From: Ilex aquifolium
Taxonomy: Eukaryota; Streptophyta; Magnoliopsida; Aquifoliales; Aquifoliaceae
Assembly (NCBI GenBank): GCA_951799425.1
Contig: OX637392.1
Location: 56,101,593-56,165,592, forward strand
Direction: 5' to 3'
Length of the DNA: 64,000 nucleotides
The notes below the pieces were generated by a model. That model worked only from the letters and a program-made list of their open reading frames with translations. It was not told the DNA's origin and ran no database searches. Positions 10,679 to 23,600 of this stretch are shown here, piece after piece; the stretch's first letter is position 1; each line of letters begins with the position of its first letter. A program made the translations under genes and the position numbers.

Positions 10679-11788
10679 TGAATAAATTGTCATTATTCAG
10701 TATGGTCTTTTTTTTTCCCCTACAAGGTATCCAAACTTGTACCGACTATTTTCTCGAGCTCAACTGTTATTCACTGTGATTTGAGTTGGGTTAGAACATG
10801 TCCCTAAAAAGACAAATGTGATTAGCCCTTAAGGGGTGTCGGAATAGATTGAACTTGATATTTCTGAATTACTAAAGATCAGCCTCAATCACTATTGTCA
10901 TTATTCAATAAATTTTTAATATTGTTTATTAGAAAAAAATGTTTTTATTTTCAAAACTCCTAATTTAATAATCGAAAAATCAATTTTTCTATCATTGCTC
11001 CAAACAACAAAGTACTTGTAGCGTTAATCTGGGTGACCTAACCCAAACAAATAGATTTTTTTTTCAGTTGCAAACTCTAGATTAACTACTTATCAAGAGT
11101 TTGAATTGGTGGAATTTGACAGTGACCCCTCAAAAGCCAAAATCATGGGGCATATATTTGGAAAAATAATTGAATTTAAATTCCAATATGAGAATTAAGT
11201 TTGAATTGTAACTTAACTTCTGTAATTTTTTTTTGATCAAACTTAACTTCTGTAATTTGAGTCAAAAAACTTTAAGAGCGGACAATGCTTAAATTGAAAT
11301 GTCCGAGTAGAAAGTCAAGTCGATGATTTTACCAACTCATTTGAATTAGAATTGACCTCTCAACATATCACGCCATTTTGCGTTACACCCCTAATATTTC
11401 TATGATATCCTACTTGCTACCATTGATAATATATACTTTAAGCAGTTGGGTATGTTTACCTCTATGGAAATGGGGTCCAGTCCTTTGAATTTAAATTTTC
11501 TTGAGTACATTTTCTTTTAATTTTTTTCAGCCGTCAATCTCACTATAAATTTAAGTGAAACTCATTATTTACAATGAATAACCCAAAATTGAGATAAATT
11601 TAAAAGAAGTGTGTTAGAGAAAATCTGAATTCTCCGAATTTTGATCCCTTCTACTTCACTATCCCTCAGTTTTGGCATGGGATCGACCTATGCTCTTGAC
11701 ATTACATAACCCTTTCTCTTAAATATAATCGAGTCGATTTTTTTAAAAAAAAAATATGAAAATCTATTATATATATGTGTAACCTATC
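10679..11788. other. Gene-free AT-rich DNA
   Basis: No coding, RNA or mobile element signal could be supported. A short direct repeat around 11190-11260 (AACTTAACTTCTGTAATTT twice) is the only structure noted. Confidence 0.4.
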
Positions 11789-11805
11789 AACTCAATCCGA
11801 AAGAA

Positions 11806-12016
11806 CTTCAGGGAATAGTTTAAGTGATAACAAATACGAACTGTAAATCCAGACGTTCTGAGTTTGATTTTTGGCAATTAAACTTCTTAGAGCCAGACCA
11901 TGAGAGACTTACCCCTCATGAATACCCTAATCTCAGCGTGGATGACATACCTTTAACCGGACTGAGGAGGAGATTAATCGTGGTGTGCATAAACTAATCC
12001 GACACTTGAAAAAAAA
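11806..12016 (+). mobile_element. tRNA-derived SINE, family A, with 17-bp TSD
   Basis: It carries box-A-like AATAGTTTAAGTGATAAC, box-B-like TTCTGAGTTTGATTTTTG, the CCCTCATGAATACCCTAATC block, GTGGATGACATACCTTTAAC and a short A tail. It is flanked by AACTCAATCC(G/T)AAAGAA at 11789-11805 and 12017-12033, with one mismatch. This is the best-delimited family-A copy in the window. Confidence 0.85.
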
Positions 12017-12033
12017 AACTCAATCCTAAAGAA

Positions 12034-12257
12034 GCAGGTTGCCCTGTTTACTTTTTCAGACGATTTGACAATACTTTTGTCCATCTTCACCTGCCCTGGA
12101 GATCTTGACAGTAACAGGTCTACAAGCATGAAAGCAATTAAAAATGGACCAAGTCACAAGCTTCATTACGTTGTCCAAAAGGCACACACGCTTGTCTTTG
12201 CCAATACAAATCACATGGTAGATGTGTTCTTGAACTCAACAATCATACCACTCGAAT
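12034..12257. other. Gene-free DNA
   Basis: It contains a 65-codon open frame (12065-12262) with no recognisable domain, which I do not accept as a gene. Confidence 0.35.
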
Positions 12258-12860
12258 TCTAGCAATTTTTTAAGATCTTAGCAATCTAGCCACAAATATT
12301 CTAACTTGGCAAGATTAACTTATAATTCACCACTTACCCAAGCGGTATCGGTGACAGTATCATAGTCTTTAACATAAATATCATTGAGGTTTCAACCGAG
12401 ACTATGAGATTTCTGTTCGTACATTTTCTGAAAAATGACTATAGATGATTAATTTTTTTTTATAAATTCCGTAAGAAAGAAGAATCATACAAACCCACAA
12501 AATAAAATTGGCATTCGTTAGAAACACTACCATTTATATCTGTGTTTTAATTGTGTAGTAATGATGACAAAAATTCTAACGTTCATTTTTTAGTAATTCC
12601 GCTTTTGTTATGCAGTTAAAACTAGTCATAGAGACCATTCTAATTCTAGCCATTTTAAGACCTTAGCAATCTAAAGAGATGAACTTATATTTAACCACTT
12701 ACCCATGTGGTATCGGTGGCGGTATCATATTCTTCATCATAAATAACATCGAGGTTTCAACCGAGACCATGACCATGAGGCTTCTATTCGTACATTTTTA
12801 AAAAAATAACTATTGACGATATTTTTTTAGTTTTTCAAATTTCCCAAGAGAGAAGAATCA
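12258..12860. repeat. Diverged direct duplication (about 0.37 kb period)
   Basis: Copy 1 is about 12258-12490 and copy 2 about 12636-12853. Shared blocks in the same order are CTTAGCAATCTA, CCACTTACCCA, GGTATCGGTG, GAGGTTTCAACCGAGAC, TTCGTACATTTT and GAAGAATCAT. No coding potential is seen and the family is not identified. Confidence 0.65.
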
Positions 12861-13640
12861 TGATTTTTTTTTCTTTCTTTGTAAGTCTCTCTTGTATAGT
12901 TTAGGCAAACATTAGATGATAAACAATAATAATTATCAACATAGTACCAATGTAACGCACTAAGGCATGCATTGGAAGGATAAAATCTCCATAAATTACT
13001 AAACACCGTGGTTGAAAAGGCAGTTTACAGTAGACCACTGGTCTACACTCCATTATTAAACCTTTGGTACTTGAGTCGGTGCTGAAGTATCATTTTTCGA
13101 TGCAAGCTTGTATACCTTGTAGCCAAAAAAAAAAATTTGTGTTATATTGTCCAAGTTCGATTCGTTTAGAAAACGAGTTAAACCAAGCTGAACTCGAGTT
13201 ACGGAGCCAACCCTAATCCTCAGTACTTTGTCCAAGTTCGTGGATGTGAATTTCCCTCAAATATTTAGCATATATTGATGGTAAACTCACATAAATATAA
13301 CGCGTCCTAATTTCATTTATTTTTGGTGATCTAGCATTGAAGAAAAAAATAAATTAGTGACAACTTTTTTATTGATGTCCCTTGGACCTAATACATGGAC
13401 CGAATCAACCGCTAATTGTTGATAAATCTTACCTAATATTGGTACTCACATTTAATCCGGTTGAATTAGGTTGGCAATAATAATAATAACGAATTAATCA
13501 GTAAATTGGATTGGAATAATATTATTCAAACTTTTCATCCAATTTATTAAAAAACATCTTAAAAGGAAATAAATTAAAATGACAATAGCTAAATGAGTAA
13601 AATATCCTCTAACTTGAATGCAAAATTTTGAAGATTGAGT
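12861..13640. other. Gene-free AT-rich DNA
   Basis: No gene or repeat boundary could be supported. Confidence 0.4.
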
Positions 13641-13674
13641 TCTCTTGAGAGCTTGAAGCCGTGAACACCATTTG

Positions 13675-13876
13675 AAGTCTTTACTAATCTTTAAATTCAG
13701 ATCTCGTGAATTTGAATTTGACAATTTTTTTGAGGGTCAGGTCTTGAAAGATTTATCCCTCACGAATATTTTAATTTCGTCGTGGATGATCTGCCTTTGA
13801 TCAGACTGGAGAGAAGATTAATCGAGATATGCGTAAGTTGGCCCGGACACTCTGACCGTTGAACCAAAAAATAAAA
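13675..13876 (+). mobile_element. tRNA-derived SINE, family A, partial
   Basis: It carries TTCAGATCTCGTGAATTTGA (box B region), GAGGGTCAGGTCTTGAAAGA, TTTATCCCTCACGAATATTT, GTCGTGGATGATCTGCC and GCGTAAGTTGGCCCGGACAC, ending in an A-rich tail near 13866-13876. The 5' box-A region is not clear, so the copy is probably truncated or diverged. Confidence 0.6.
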
Positions 13877-14074
13877 TCGTATCTCCACCCATTCATTACA
13901 CATTGATAACAAAATTTGGTTACATTTTCCTTGTTCGATTCTACATTAATGCAATTAAAGTTGCTTAATACACTTCCTAGAAGACATAAAATCATAAATT
14001 TGAAATTTAATTTCATTAAAGATGGTGGTTACTATGGTGTCTTAGAAAATTGAATGGCTTTATTCTTTTTTAAA

Positions 14075-14238
14075 AATGATACATAACTCAAATGAAATTC
14101 AAAAAGTTACAACTTAAATGCATATCATCCCTTGGATGAGTGAGTCCCATCAATTTTTTCAGTGGAACCCACTAATCCAAGGGATGATATGCATTTAGAT
14201 TACAACTTTTTAGGTTTCATTTGGGTTATGTATCATTA
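14075..14238. mobile_element. Palindromic MITE
   Basis: The left end AATGATACATAACTCAAATG mirrors the right end CATTTGGGTTATGTATCATT. The arms also share ATGCATATCATCCCTTGG / CCAAGGGATGATATGCAT around a short loop, so the whole element folds on itself. The TSD is unclear. A truncated relative lies at 32969-33117. Confidence 0.7.
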
Positions 14239-14955
14239 TCATTGAGTCTATTTGATCCTTCAACTTCTCAATTTGTATTACTTTGGTCCAATTGAAAAAG
14301 ATAATTTGAATTGATTAACGAAGATGTTCATGTGACCCCTCAAATTTGTAACTTGTATAATTTTGGTCCTTCAAGTTTACAATTTGTGTCATTTTAGTCT
14401 CTAAAGTTTTCAAAGAATGTGCGTCAATTATGATCACGTGAGACGCATGTGACAATCCCTGTTAGTAATTCCAATTGCCGTTTTCGATTGAACCAAAATG
14501 ACACAAGTGATCATCTATTCACATAATTCATCATGATTTTAAGTTCAAAAATTATCTTGTTCAAAGATTATCCGCCACTTATCTTTCTTAAGATTCCGAG
14601 CAAAATATATATAGTCTACATATTATGATGTACTCTAAACATCAAATTTGTTCAAATAGTACTTAGGATCACAATAATTTTCAACCACAATCCTATGAAT
14701 CACACACATTCACTAGGTAATATACTCATTAATACACCATTCTTACCACATAACACCCTTAATACAACTTTGGTTTATGTGACAGTGCCTTGTAAACATC
14801 TTTTAACTTTCATGCGACGGTGATAACAATCCATTATGTCCATCTACATAGTATCGATAGTTATTACACACAAATGCATAGAAAGAAAGTCTAAGATATA
14901 TTATTATTAGGAATAACTCGTGGTTAAAGACACGGTCGAAAATAATAAAAATTAA
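14239..14955. other. Gene-free DNA with a degenerate repeat
   Basis: Around 14265-14520 the phrase TTTGGTCC / CAATTTGT recurs in forward and reverse forms, as in old foldback DNA transposons, but no boundary is clear. No gene is seen. Confidence 0.4.
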
Positions 14956-14964
14956 ATATTAATT

Positions 14965-15433
14965 GAGTTAATTACACTAAAAGTCTCCAAAGTATAGAGT
15001 TTGTCTCATTTTGACCTATAATATTTCAATTGCATCATTTTGGTCCATGAAGTATTAAATATATTTCTATGTGGTCTTTCAAGTGGATAACATCCAAATT
15101 GTTAACGGTTTTTAATTATAAACTTGTTACGTGATACCTAAATATAGACAAAAAAATAATTTGGATAGCTCTTAACAAAAAATTGGATAGCTCTTTGACC
15201 AAAATTTGGGTAAACATTTTGTCAGTAGTTATCCAAATTATTTTTTTTACCCATATTTAGGTATTACGTAACAAGTTTATAATTAAAAATCGTTAGCAAT
15301 CTGGACGCTCTCTGCTTGAAGGACCACATAAAAATATATTCAATACTTCAGGGATTAAAGTGATGCAATTGAAATATTGGGAACTAAAATGAGACCAACT
15401 CTATACTTTGAGAATCTCCAGTGCAATTAACCC
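14965..15433. mobile_element. Mutator-type foldback element, 469 bp, 9-bp TSD
   Basis: The two halves are near-complementary for over 200 bp (GAGTTAATTACACT at the left, AGTGCAATTAACCC at the right; ACTTGTTACGTGATACC against GGTATTACGTAACAAGT). The flanks are ATATTAATT (14956-14964) and ACATTAATT (15434-15442), a 9-bp TSD with one mismatch. No coding capacity. A transcript would form a long hairpin. TSD length and long TIRs suggest a Mutator-like MITE. Confidence 0.8.
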
Positions 15434-15699
15434 ACATTAATTATACAATATTTATATTTTAAATAATATTTTTTATTTTATTTTTTTAATCATGTAATTT
15501 ATTAAAATTACAATGGACAAAAAAATAAAGGATAAGTAAGAGAAAGAAGAAAGAGATAAGTGTATATTGATGTGATTATGTGATATTGATGAGTATATTT
15601 GTTGAATTGTATGACATTAGAGATTGTGTCGAGTAGATGGTGTTTAAACGATTTTTTATAAAATTAACGAGGAATAGATTAATCTCAAATTTGTTTTTA

Positions 15700-15997
15700 G
15701 GGTAAATTATATTTTGCCTTTTAAAATATATAAAAATTCTCAATTTGTCTGTCAAATAATTAATTTTTTCACATTACTCCTCAAAAAAATAAAAATATTA
15801 TAATGTGGACCATCGTCTTATTTTTGTTTGGTCGTCCGTCTGTTTTGTGATTCCTAATTGATTGATTTGACACAAAATAGATGGTGGATAACATTACAAC
15901 GTTTTTATTTCTTTGAGGCAGTAATGTGAAAAAATTAATTATTTAAAGAAAAATTAAGAATTTTTATATTTTTCAGGCGGCAAAATGAAATTTTCCC
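15700..15997. mobile_element. Mutator-type TIR element, 298 bp, perfect 9-bp TSD
   Basis: It starts GGGTAAATTATATTTTGCC and ends GGCAAAATGAAATTTTCCC. It is flanked by perfect TTGTTTTTA copies at 15691-15699 and 15998-16006. Long inner arms (CACATTACTCCTCAAA against TTTGAGGCAGTAATGTG) make it a foldback. It sits directly upstream of the DUF707 gene leader. Confidence 0.85.
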
Positions 15998-16000
15998 TTG

Positions 16001-17611
16001 TTTTTATATATGTGTATTTAATTAACGGAAATGTTCGGTTTGGGTTTTCGGTGTGTGCTGGCGACCTTTTTGCGTGTCAAGTTGATACCAGCCGGAGACA
16101 GAGAGCGCCTGCACAGCAAATCTTTCTCTCTCTCTCTCTCTCTTAAAACGTGGGAGCTTCCGACACTTCCGTCTGCGACTCTTTCTTTCTTGGCGTCCCC
16201 CACTCTTCTCTCTCTCTCTATATGCCCGTACACATACATATATTTGTATAATTTTTGTTAGAGTGGTAGCCGGAGGTGGATTCCGATTGGCGGAACGTTG
16301 TCGGAGCTTTATTTAAGTTGATATCCAGTCAATCGTTGATCAAGTTCAGCTCGTAATCGTCGAATCCTCGAGGTTCCTGTTCTTCAACCTCTGTTCTGCT
16401 TTTTATTGTGTTTCTCCAATTTCTGTCGGTGAAATGACGATTCAATACAAGATCCAGTGTGATATAAGTGAAACAAAAAATCAAAATTTGTGGTTGATGA
16501 GCTCCTATTTTATTCCGAATTCACATGTTCTAAGTATAGGTGAAGATTAATTAGTTATAATTAATTGAATTTGTTAGTGATTGTGGTTTATTTATTTTCT
16601 CTCTCTCTCTCTCTAAAATGCGCAAAGAGCTTCGTTATTGAAACCAAATACATCATCTCTCTCGCTCTGCATTTTGCTACACGAACAGATTCTGGATGTA
16701 GAGTTTGTTCTATTTGATGTGAAAATGCCTGTTCGATTTGTTGTTTCGGAGAAAATTACGGGTATTTTCCGTGAAAATAGTTCTGGTCTTATGGGAAAAG
16801 TTTTTTTTTTGTTTTGTTTTGTGGGGGGGGGGGGGAGGGGGTTGATAAGGGGGAGAATCTATGACTTGATTTTTGGTCTAAGAATAAAATTTTCGTGTCT
16901 GTTGCCAGTTTGGATATGAGAGTTTGAAAACCAGCTGTGATATTCTAGACATATCTAGGGCATGCTTTTATCACCAACCCCTCCCCCCTCTCTCAACACA
17001 CACACACACACAGAGACAAACAAAAAGAAATTCTGGCACAAACAACACGCAGACACATGCATGCAACCTTTTCAAATGCTCGGTTGGTAAATGCATTAGG
17101 AAACTATCAAATTAGAGTCTTTAGCTGTTAATTTGGGGTTAAATTTGAAAGTTCTGTAATTGGTGTTAAATATTGTTCTTCAATCCTCTTTCTGTTTCTC
17201 ACATGGAGCAGTATCTGCAAAACTTGTACTAGAAATTTTTGCTCAGTTATGTTTTCCCAATGTAATTATCACTTTTTGATATGGTTACTTAATTTTTTGT
17301 TTTTGGATTATTGTGTTGTCTTCTTGGTATGGCATTTTGTTCAGAACGAGAATTGCTATTAGTCTCTGCTTTGTGTGCGCTGACTGCAGTTTGTTATGAG
17401 AATATATAACAACTGTGCTTGCCTATGAGGGCAACATTCAAATCATGGACATGGCTGTTGAAGAGACTATACATATTATTTGATGTGGTGCGTTCTTTGT
17501 TGTTAATTCGTTTATAGTTTGGTTTAGAAAATTTGGTGGATGGAACTCATGGAAGTTTTAAAAAGGTCCCTAACCTCGTGCTTGGAAAAGCAGGGATCAT
17601 GCAGAGTAAAG
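16001..17611 (+). promoter_or_regulatory. Promoter and long 5' leader region of the DUF707 gene
   Basis: A TATATATG motif at 16005-16012 overlaps the right TSD of the preceding MITE and is the best TATA candidate. Downstream are TC microsatellites (16123-16142, about 16207-16220, about 16600-16613), typical of plant leaders. The leader must contain at least one intron, because a probable acceptor precedes the start-codon exon near 17592. A 76-codon upstream open frame (16031-16261) lies in the leader; whether it is transcribed or translated is unknown. Also present are a poly-G run (16822-16840) and a short CA run near 17000. Confidence 0.45.
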
Positions 17612-20600
17612 ATGAAACAGCTGCCGTTCATGGGTGTTGTCTGTACAGTTATGTTGTTCATTGTATATAGAACCACAAAATATCAGTATCAACAAACAGA
17701 GGTATGGTATTTATGACTTTAATCTTGTGGCTATGGATGACCATGTCTTGGTGGAATCATGATTATTTTTGTTGGGGGTTTGCGGGAGAGGGGGTTATTT
17801 TGAATATAATCTGATAAAACCCATAACTCCCATTAAGAGAAAAATGGAACCTCCCGCTGTGTACAAAATGAATTTTGTAATTGAGTATAGACGTTTCTTT
17901 CCTCCCCACCTAGATAGAAGCAGATAAACGGGAATTAATTCTAACTCCCTACATGATGAAAAAAAGTAAAAGGTCTCGAGAAGAAAATGGTCCTATTTGA
18001 CCACTCTCTGACAAGTAATACCATTATTAATGTTGTATTATTCGTATATCTTCACCGATGGCCTTGTGTTTCAATCAAGAATGGTTGCACACTTTGTCCA
18101 GAATTAGAAAAAGGGCCATAAAAATATTTCTTTTATGCTGATTATTTACCTGAAAATTTCCTTTCCCTTGGAACTGTTGCCAAATGAGAGTTCTCATCAC
18201 CTTGTAGTTCTTTTGTTCCAACTCATTTCCTGGTAATAAATTTTTAATTGCGAAAAAGCAAGACCATTCCAGTGGCCAACTTGAAACAGATTATTTGTAA
18301 TTTAATGAGGTCCATTTGTTGGTACTTTAGATGGCTTCCAATGGTTCCTTTTTCTTTCCCTTCTGTCTCTCATTGCCTTGTGTCAACTAATTTGTTATTT
18401 TTTTCCCTTTCCGATCATCAGATGGAGTCACGATTGTTTCCTTTTGACACATCAAAGGTAATAATACCAGTTCTGGCGTCTGGGTGCATAAAAGTTTTCA
18501 GTTTTCTTTCTTCTTTTTTCATTTTAATACTCGTCCTTTGCCTGCATGATACATGATATTTAGAACCTCTTATGATTTCTTAGATTTTATATTTGGGGTT
18601 TGCTAATCTATTCTACATGCATGGCATTGATTATATAGTGCAAATGCTCCTCATGTGATATTGTGTATTGCTATTATATAGATGTGAATGTTCCTCATAT
18701 ATATTGTAACTGTTCTTGATGGTTTCATATAGGAATCTGGCATGGCTTTCACTAATTTGAATAGTTTGCCACATGGTATCATTGAAGCTACATCTGATTT
18801 GGAGTTAAAGCCTCTATGGTCAACAAGTAGTTCAAATTCAAAGGTTAGATTCTCATCCTGCTATACTCTATCATAAATTTGTATATTTACCTTCAGTCAT
18901 GTACTTATCATCTAAAGTTTTGCCACTTGTGCAAGTAATCTTAAGAGTTACATGATTTGGTCCATTTGGTTTCTTTCAATTTTCAGATCAATTTATCCAG
19001 CCCTCATAACTTGCTGGCAATTCCAGTTGGAATTAAACAGAAGGGTAACGTCAATATTATGGTTCAAAAGGTATAACAGTTTATCAATGTCCGGTAATCG
19101 AGAGTTATAATATTTTATTAATGTTTGGCATGTCATAGCGTAATCTTTGCCTAATTGTGGTGAATTCAGTTTCTTTCAGAGAATTTCACAATTATTTTAT
19201 TCCACTATGATGGCAATGTGAATGGGTGGCGGGACCTTGAGTGGAGTAAGAAGGCCATACATATTGTTGCTCTGAACCAAACAAAATGGTAAGACTGATT
19301 GTTCTGTTGAGTTTCTTGTCTTGAATATGCATGAATTGAAATTTAGGGTTATCCGGAAGCTGAGGATCAATATCAATGTAATCTTTTGTCAGGTTACTTG
19401 GGCTACATAGAAGTTTTTTTCTCAAGCTTTGCCTATAGTGCTACATTTAAATAAGGCTCTAAGAAATCAATTACTGACTATTGAGTTTCCTTTGCCCCTT
19501 TTAGTTTCCTGCCTGTCTTTCAGAGTTTATGGTGGGGCATAGTATAATGGTCCTGAACTTTTAGTTGCTTGAAGGACTACATGGTTTAGAGACATTTTAC
19601 CAAATTCAAAATTTTCTGTTATGATGACCCTAGTGGAATTATTAAATGGAGGTCCTTATGTTTCCCTTTTTGATGTATACCTTTTTCTTAGGCGATTTCT
19701 AACCCTACTTGATAGGAAAACAATTTTAATCATTGTAGAGAACCTTTGGAGTGACAATGTTTTATTTTTCAGGTGGTTTGCCAAACGTTTTCTACATCCG
19801 GCTGTTGTATCTATTTATGACTACCTATTTCTCTGGGATGAAGATTTGGGGGTGGAGAATTTTCACCCTGGAAGGTGCATACCTTGTGCTCATGGGATAT
19901 CTTTATTTCACCTTCTTTGATCTTTGCTTCTTCTGGAAATGAATTCTTCATTCAAACAATCCTATATCCGCTGCACTGCCGTGGATTTAGAGTTTGTTAC
20001 TTCTTTGCAAAACTGTCAGACATTGTAACATACTTTTGCAATCGCTTTCACTGTTTTGCTGTAATGATCCTTCTATATGTTTACTTTCTCATTATTATGA
20101 ATTTATGGTATGTTTCAGCATGTAATCAAACCTTCCAGATTGAGACATTTGATTCGGAACTAATATTTATGTGAATGTTTTGGCTGCGAATATGGGGTTT
20201 TGTGATTTGTACCATCAGGGTCATAAACTCTTCACAGAATCTACTGGTTAATTCGTAGCTCTCTCTTCTCAGATACTTGGAAATTGTGAAATCAGAAGGA
20301 CTGGAGATCTCTCAACCAGCTTTAGACCCAAATTCCACTGGTATACACCACAGGATTACAATACGTAGAAGAACAAAGAAATTTCACAGGTGACTTTATT
20401 GTGTTCTGCGACTATACTATCACATTTCGACGTTTGGATTCTGTTGATGCTTATACTGACATAGTTTAATATAAGCAGAAGAGTCTACGATGTCAGAGGC
20501 AATGTCAAGTGTTCAGATACTAGTGATGAGCCACCATGCACTGGGTTAGTTATCATATGATTTATATCCATACTATGCCATTTCTGGACCCTTTTATGTT

Positions 20601-23600
20601 TTTTACTCATTAGAGTTAATTTTCTTGGGTCCTGGTTATTGATTTCATGTTTATATTTTGTACTTCTCCTAATAACCTTCTGTCATCAAATTATCAGCAA
20701 CATCAGGACAATATTGGTTTTTCTGATAGGAAAGACCTTTAGCTTTTTGAAGTGCAATTACTTATGATATGTAAGGAACTTTTCTTTTTTCACTTAATCA
20801 TGATGTGTAAAAATGAGTCGAGCTCTTGACGTTTGCAGATTTGTGGAAGGAATGGCTCCAGTATTTTCAAGATCAGCTTGGCATTGTGCTTGGCATCTTA
20901 TACAGGTAAAGTAGACTGGTTCTTCCTTCTTGATATATTATCACTTAAGAATCAACATCTTAGGTGAACATTTTATAGATTTCATGGTAGCAAACATGAT
21001 TCTTGTATATCAAGATTGCTGAGTCTCATTGTTTGGCATCTGAAGCTTTCAGTTGACAATGTTATCTCAATTGATCAATCTGCTTTCAATAATTATAGAG
21101 AAAGTTGATCAATTGGTTATTAACAGGTAGGGAAAGTTGTGTACTCTCTGAATCGTGCCATTATGTGGTTATTTAGAGAATGTTATGCTTGCATACACAA
21201 TCATTGATTTTTCACAGACAGGAAAGAGGATACCTTGCATGGAATTCATCCATCACTCCACTTATCTTGTTCAGAGATTACTAATAAGTTTGGCCCCGGA
21301 GTTAAATTAAAACCTATTTTAAGTAGATTTTACCTTTTAGGTGAACACTGAGTAATGCGTTACCAAACACACTAGAAAATAAGTCAGTCACCATTTTCAA
21401 TTTTAAACCGAACAGGGTTATCAAATCACCCATTATTCCCCTTCTTATTGTGAAAATTATGTTTTTGTTTTAGGATTAGGTTCTTTTTCCAGTGCTAAAC
21501 TTCATGTACTTGTCCATGGCAGTTGACTTGTTTATTTCAGGTCTGAACTTTACAGTAGCTTGAGCTTTTTTCTGACTTGTTGGAAGTCAATTCTCTTGCC
21601 CAATATTTTTTGCATATTTGTCCTTCAGTGAAATTTATGTTTTCTAAGGTAGATGCATAAAAACAGATATCTAGGAGAATTACTTGACAATTTTTGTTTT
21701 CGTCGTTTTCTAATTTAACTCAACTCATCAAAAGTCTTGCTTGCCTATTTTTTATTACCATTTGTTTTCTACTTCAACATATTTTAACAAAGCTGCCTTT
21801 TCTGTCAGAATGATCTTGTCCATGGCTGGGGAATGGATATGAAACTTGGCTATTGTGCACAGGTGCGAGATAGTTGTACTTGCTTTCTAGCACTGTTGAT
21901 TGTTTGGGCTGTTCTTTGCATTAAAGAGCTTTTCAATGAGATGAACCACAGAGGGTTTTTGTGTTTTAGACATCAATACCTATTTGTTAACACGGAGATG
22001 TTTATCTTATTTGTTTGGCTGGACATAGTATTTTATCATGCTAAACTGCAGATAGGATTTTTATTTTTACTTTTTCATTTTTTGAATTTTTACGGTTTAG
22101 AAGTGAAGGGAAATGCATGAAATGCGATAAAGTATTGAAGTTGACCAAGAAAAAGGCAAACCAACCTATGCCCACATTCCCCACCTAAGATAGATCTCAT
22201 CCTGATCAAGAACACTGTCAACAAAATACTACTGATTGACATGGATTACGTATCCACAATGAACTCTCTGACATCGCCGGATTGGCATCAAGTACCTCCA
22301 TTTCTGTCATCTCCCTCACCACTGGCATCAAACCCACTATGATCTCCTCGCATTACCATCATTATCATCACCACTACTGACATAATCTTATAAGCTAATC
22401 ATGATGTTCCCCTTCCTGCACCAACTGTAATTGCCATCATTACAGATTTTGTAGTTACATTGCTTACATCATTTCCTGTAATGTACATTTAATTTGCATT
22501 TTTCTTTTCATAAATTTTAGGGGGAATGCGTGTTCATGGGATTGTGTATTTAAAATTTATTCACCCAGAGATGCAATCCTAGGTTTCATCACATAAATGG
22601 AGATGTTACCTAAAAATAGACCATATCTTTGGGCATTGGTTGTTTCAAATTGAAACTATGTCTAGCTTAGATGTTTATAATTGAAAGGATTGGTTGTTCC
22701 AAATTGAAACTATGTCTAGCTTAGATGTTTATAATTGAAAAGATTGGCTCTTTGTTTTTCGGTGTTTCACTCTTGGTATTTAAACTTAAACAATAGGTCA
22801 GTACTATTTATCAAGCTGTGCGTTCAATTTAGTGACTTCAAATTTTATATATCTAATTTTATTTGTTGAGATATTCATTACTTGCAGTATTTGTTTTGCA
22901 GTACTTCTAATTCTGAATAAAACTCGACTTTTTCAGGGGAACCGGATGAAGAACGTGGGAGTTATTGATAGTGAATATATTGTTCATCAGAGTATACAAA
23001 CTTTGGGTGGGTCATCCGCAAGAAAGGTCATTTTCCCTTATTTTCCCCACTTTTTTCTTGTTTGATATTTGATGTTGTTTGTCTTCTCTATCGATTGTTT
23101 CTGCTACCATCACATGGTATGATTACGTATCTTTGTTTAAATTCATTTGTGGTGGAAAAAGAAAGAAGAATTCTGGTGTTGAGTCTATTGCATTTTTGCC
23201 TTCCTAGTGTTCTGTTTGTTTAATTTTCTCTCATTAGTTAGTCACCATCTTGTGCTCTCACTCAGCAAAAAGAAAGTATACTGGGTTTGACATTCACTGC
23301 TCTGTTACTTATTACTTTCTTTGGGCATATTTTCTCCCCCCTTTACTGTCCTAATTACAGATTGCCATTTGTCAACCTGTCTTTGGAATACATAAAAAGT
23401 AGTGATACGTCGAAAAACTTTGATCTTTGGCAAAAAATAGTGCTGACACCTGCAAAATGTAGATTGACCTCTTCTGGGTATTATTCAGTTTTTCATACGT
23501 TCTGTAGTCTTTCACTCGGTAATACCGTATATGATTCTTGGGTTTCAAGCTATTTGGTTTACTATGCTTATTGCTTACAATGATTAGGTGATATTGGTTA

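Noticed and set aside
16018..16239. Minus-strand 73-codon frame over the TC repeats
   Set aside because: Translation of GA repeats opposite the DUF707 leader; no domain.
19621..20174. Overlapping plus-strand frames of about 99 codons as separate genes
   Set aside because: They read through exon 6 of the DUF707 gene and its introns; only 19773-19874 is coding.
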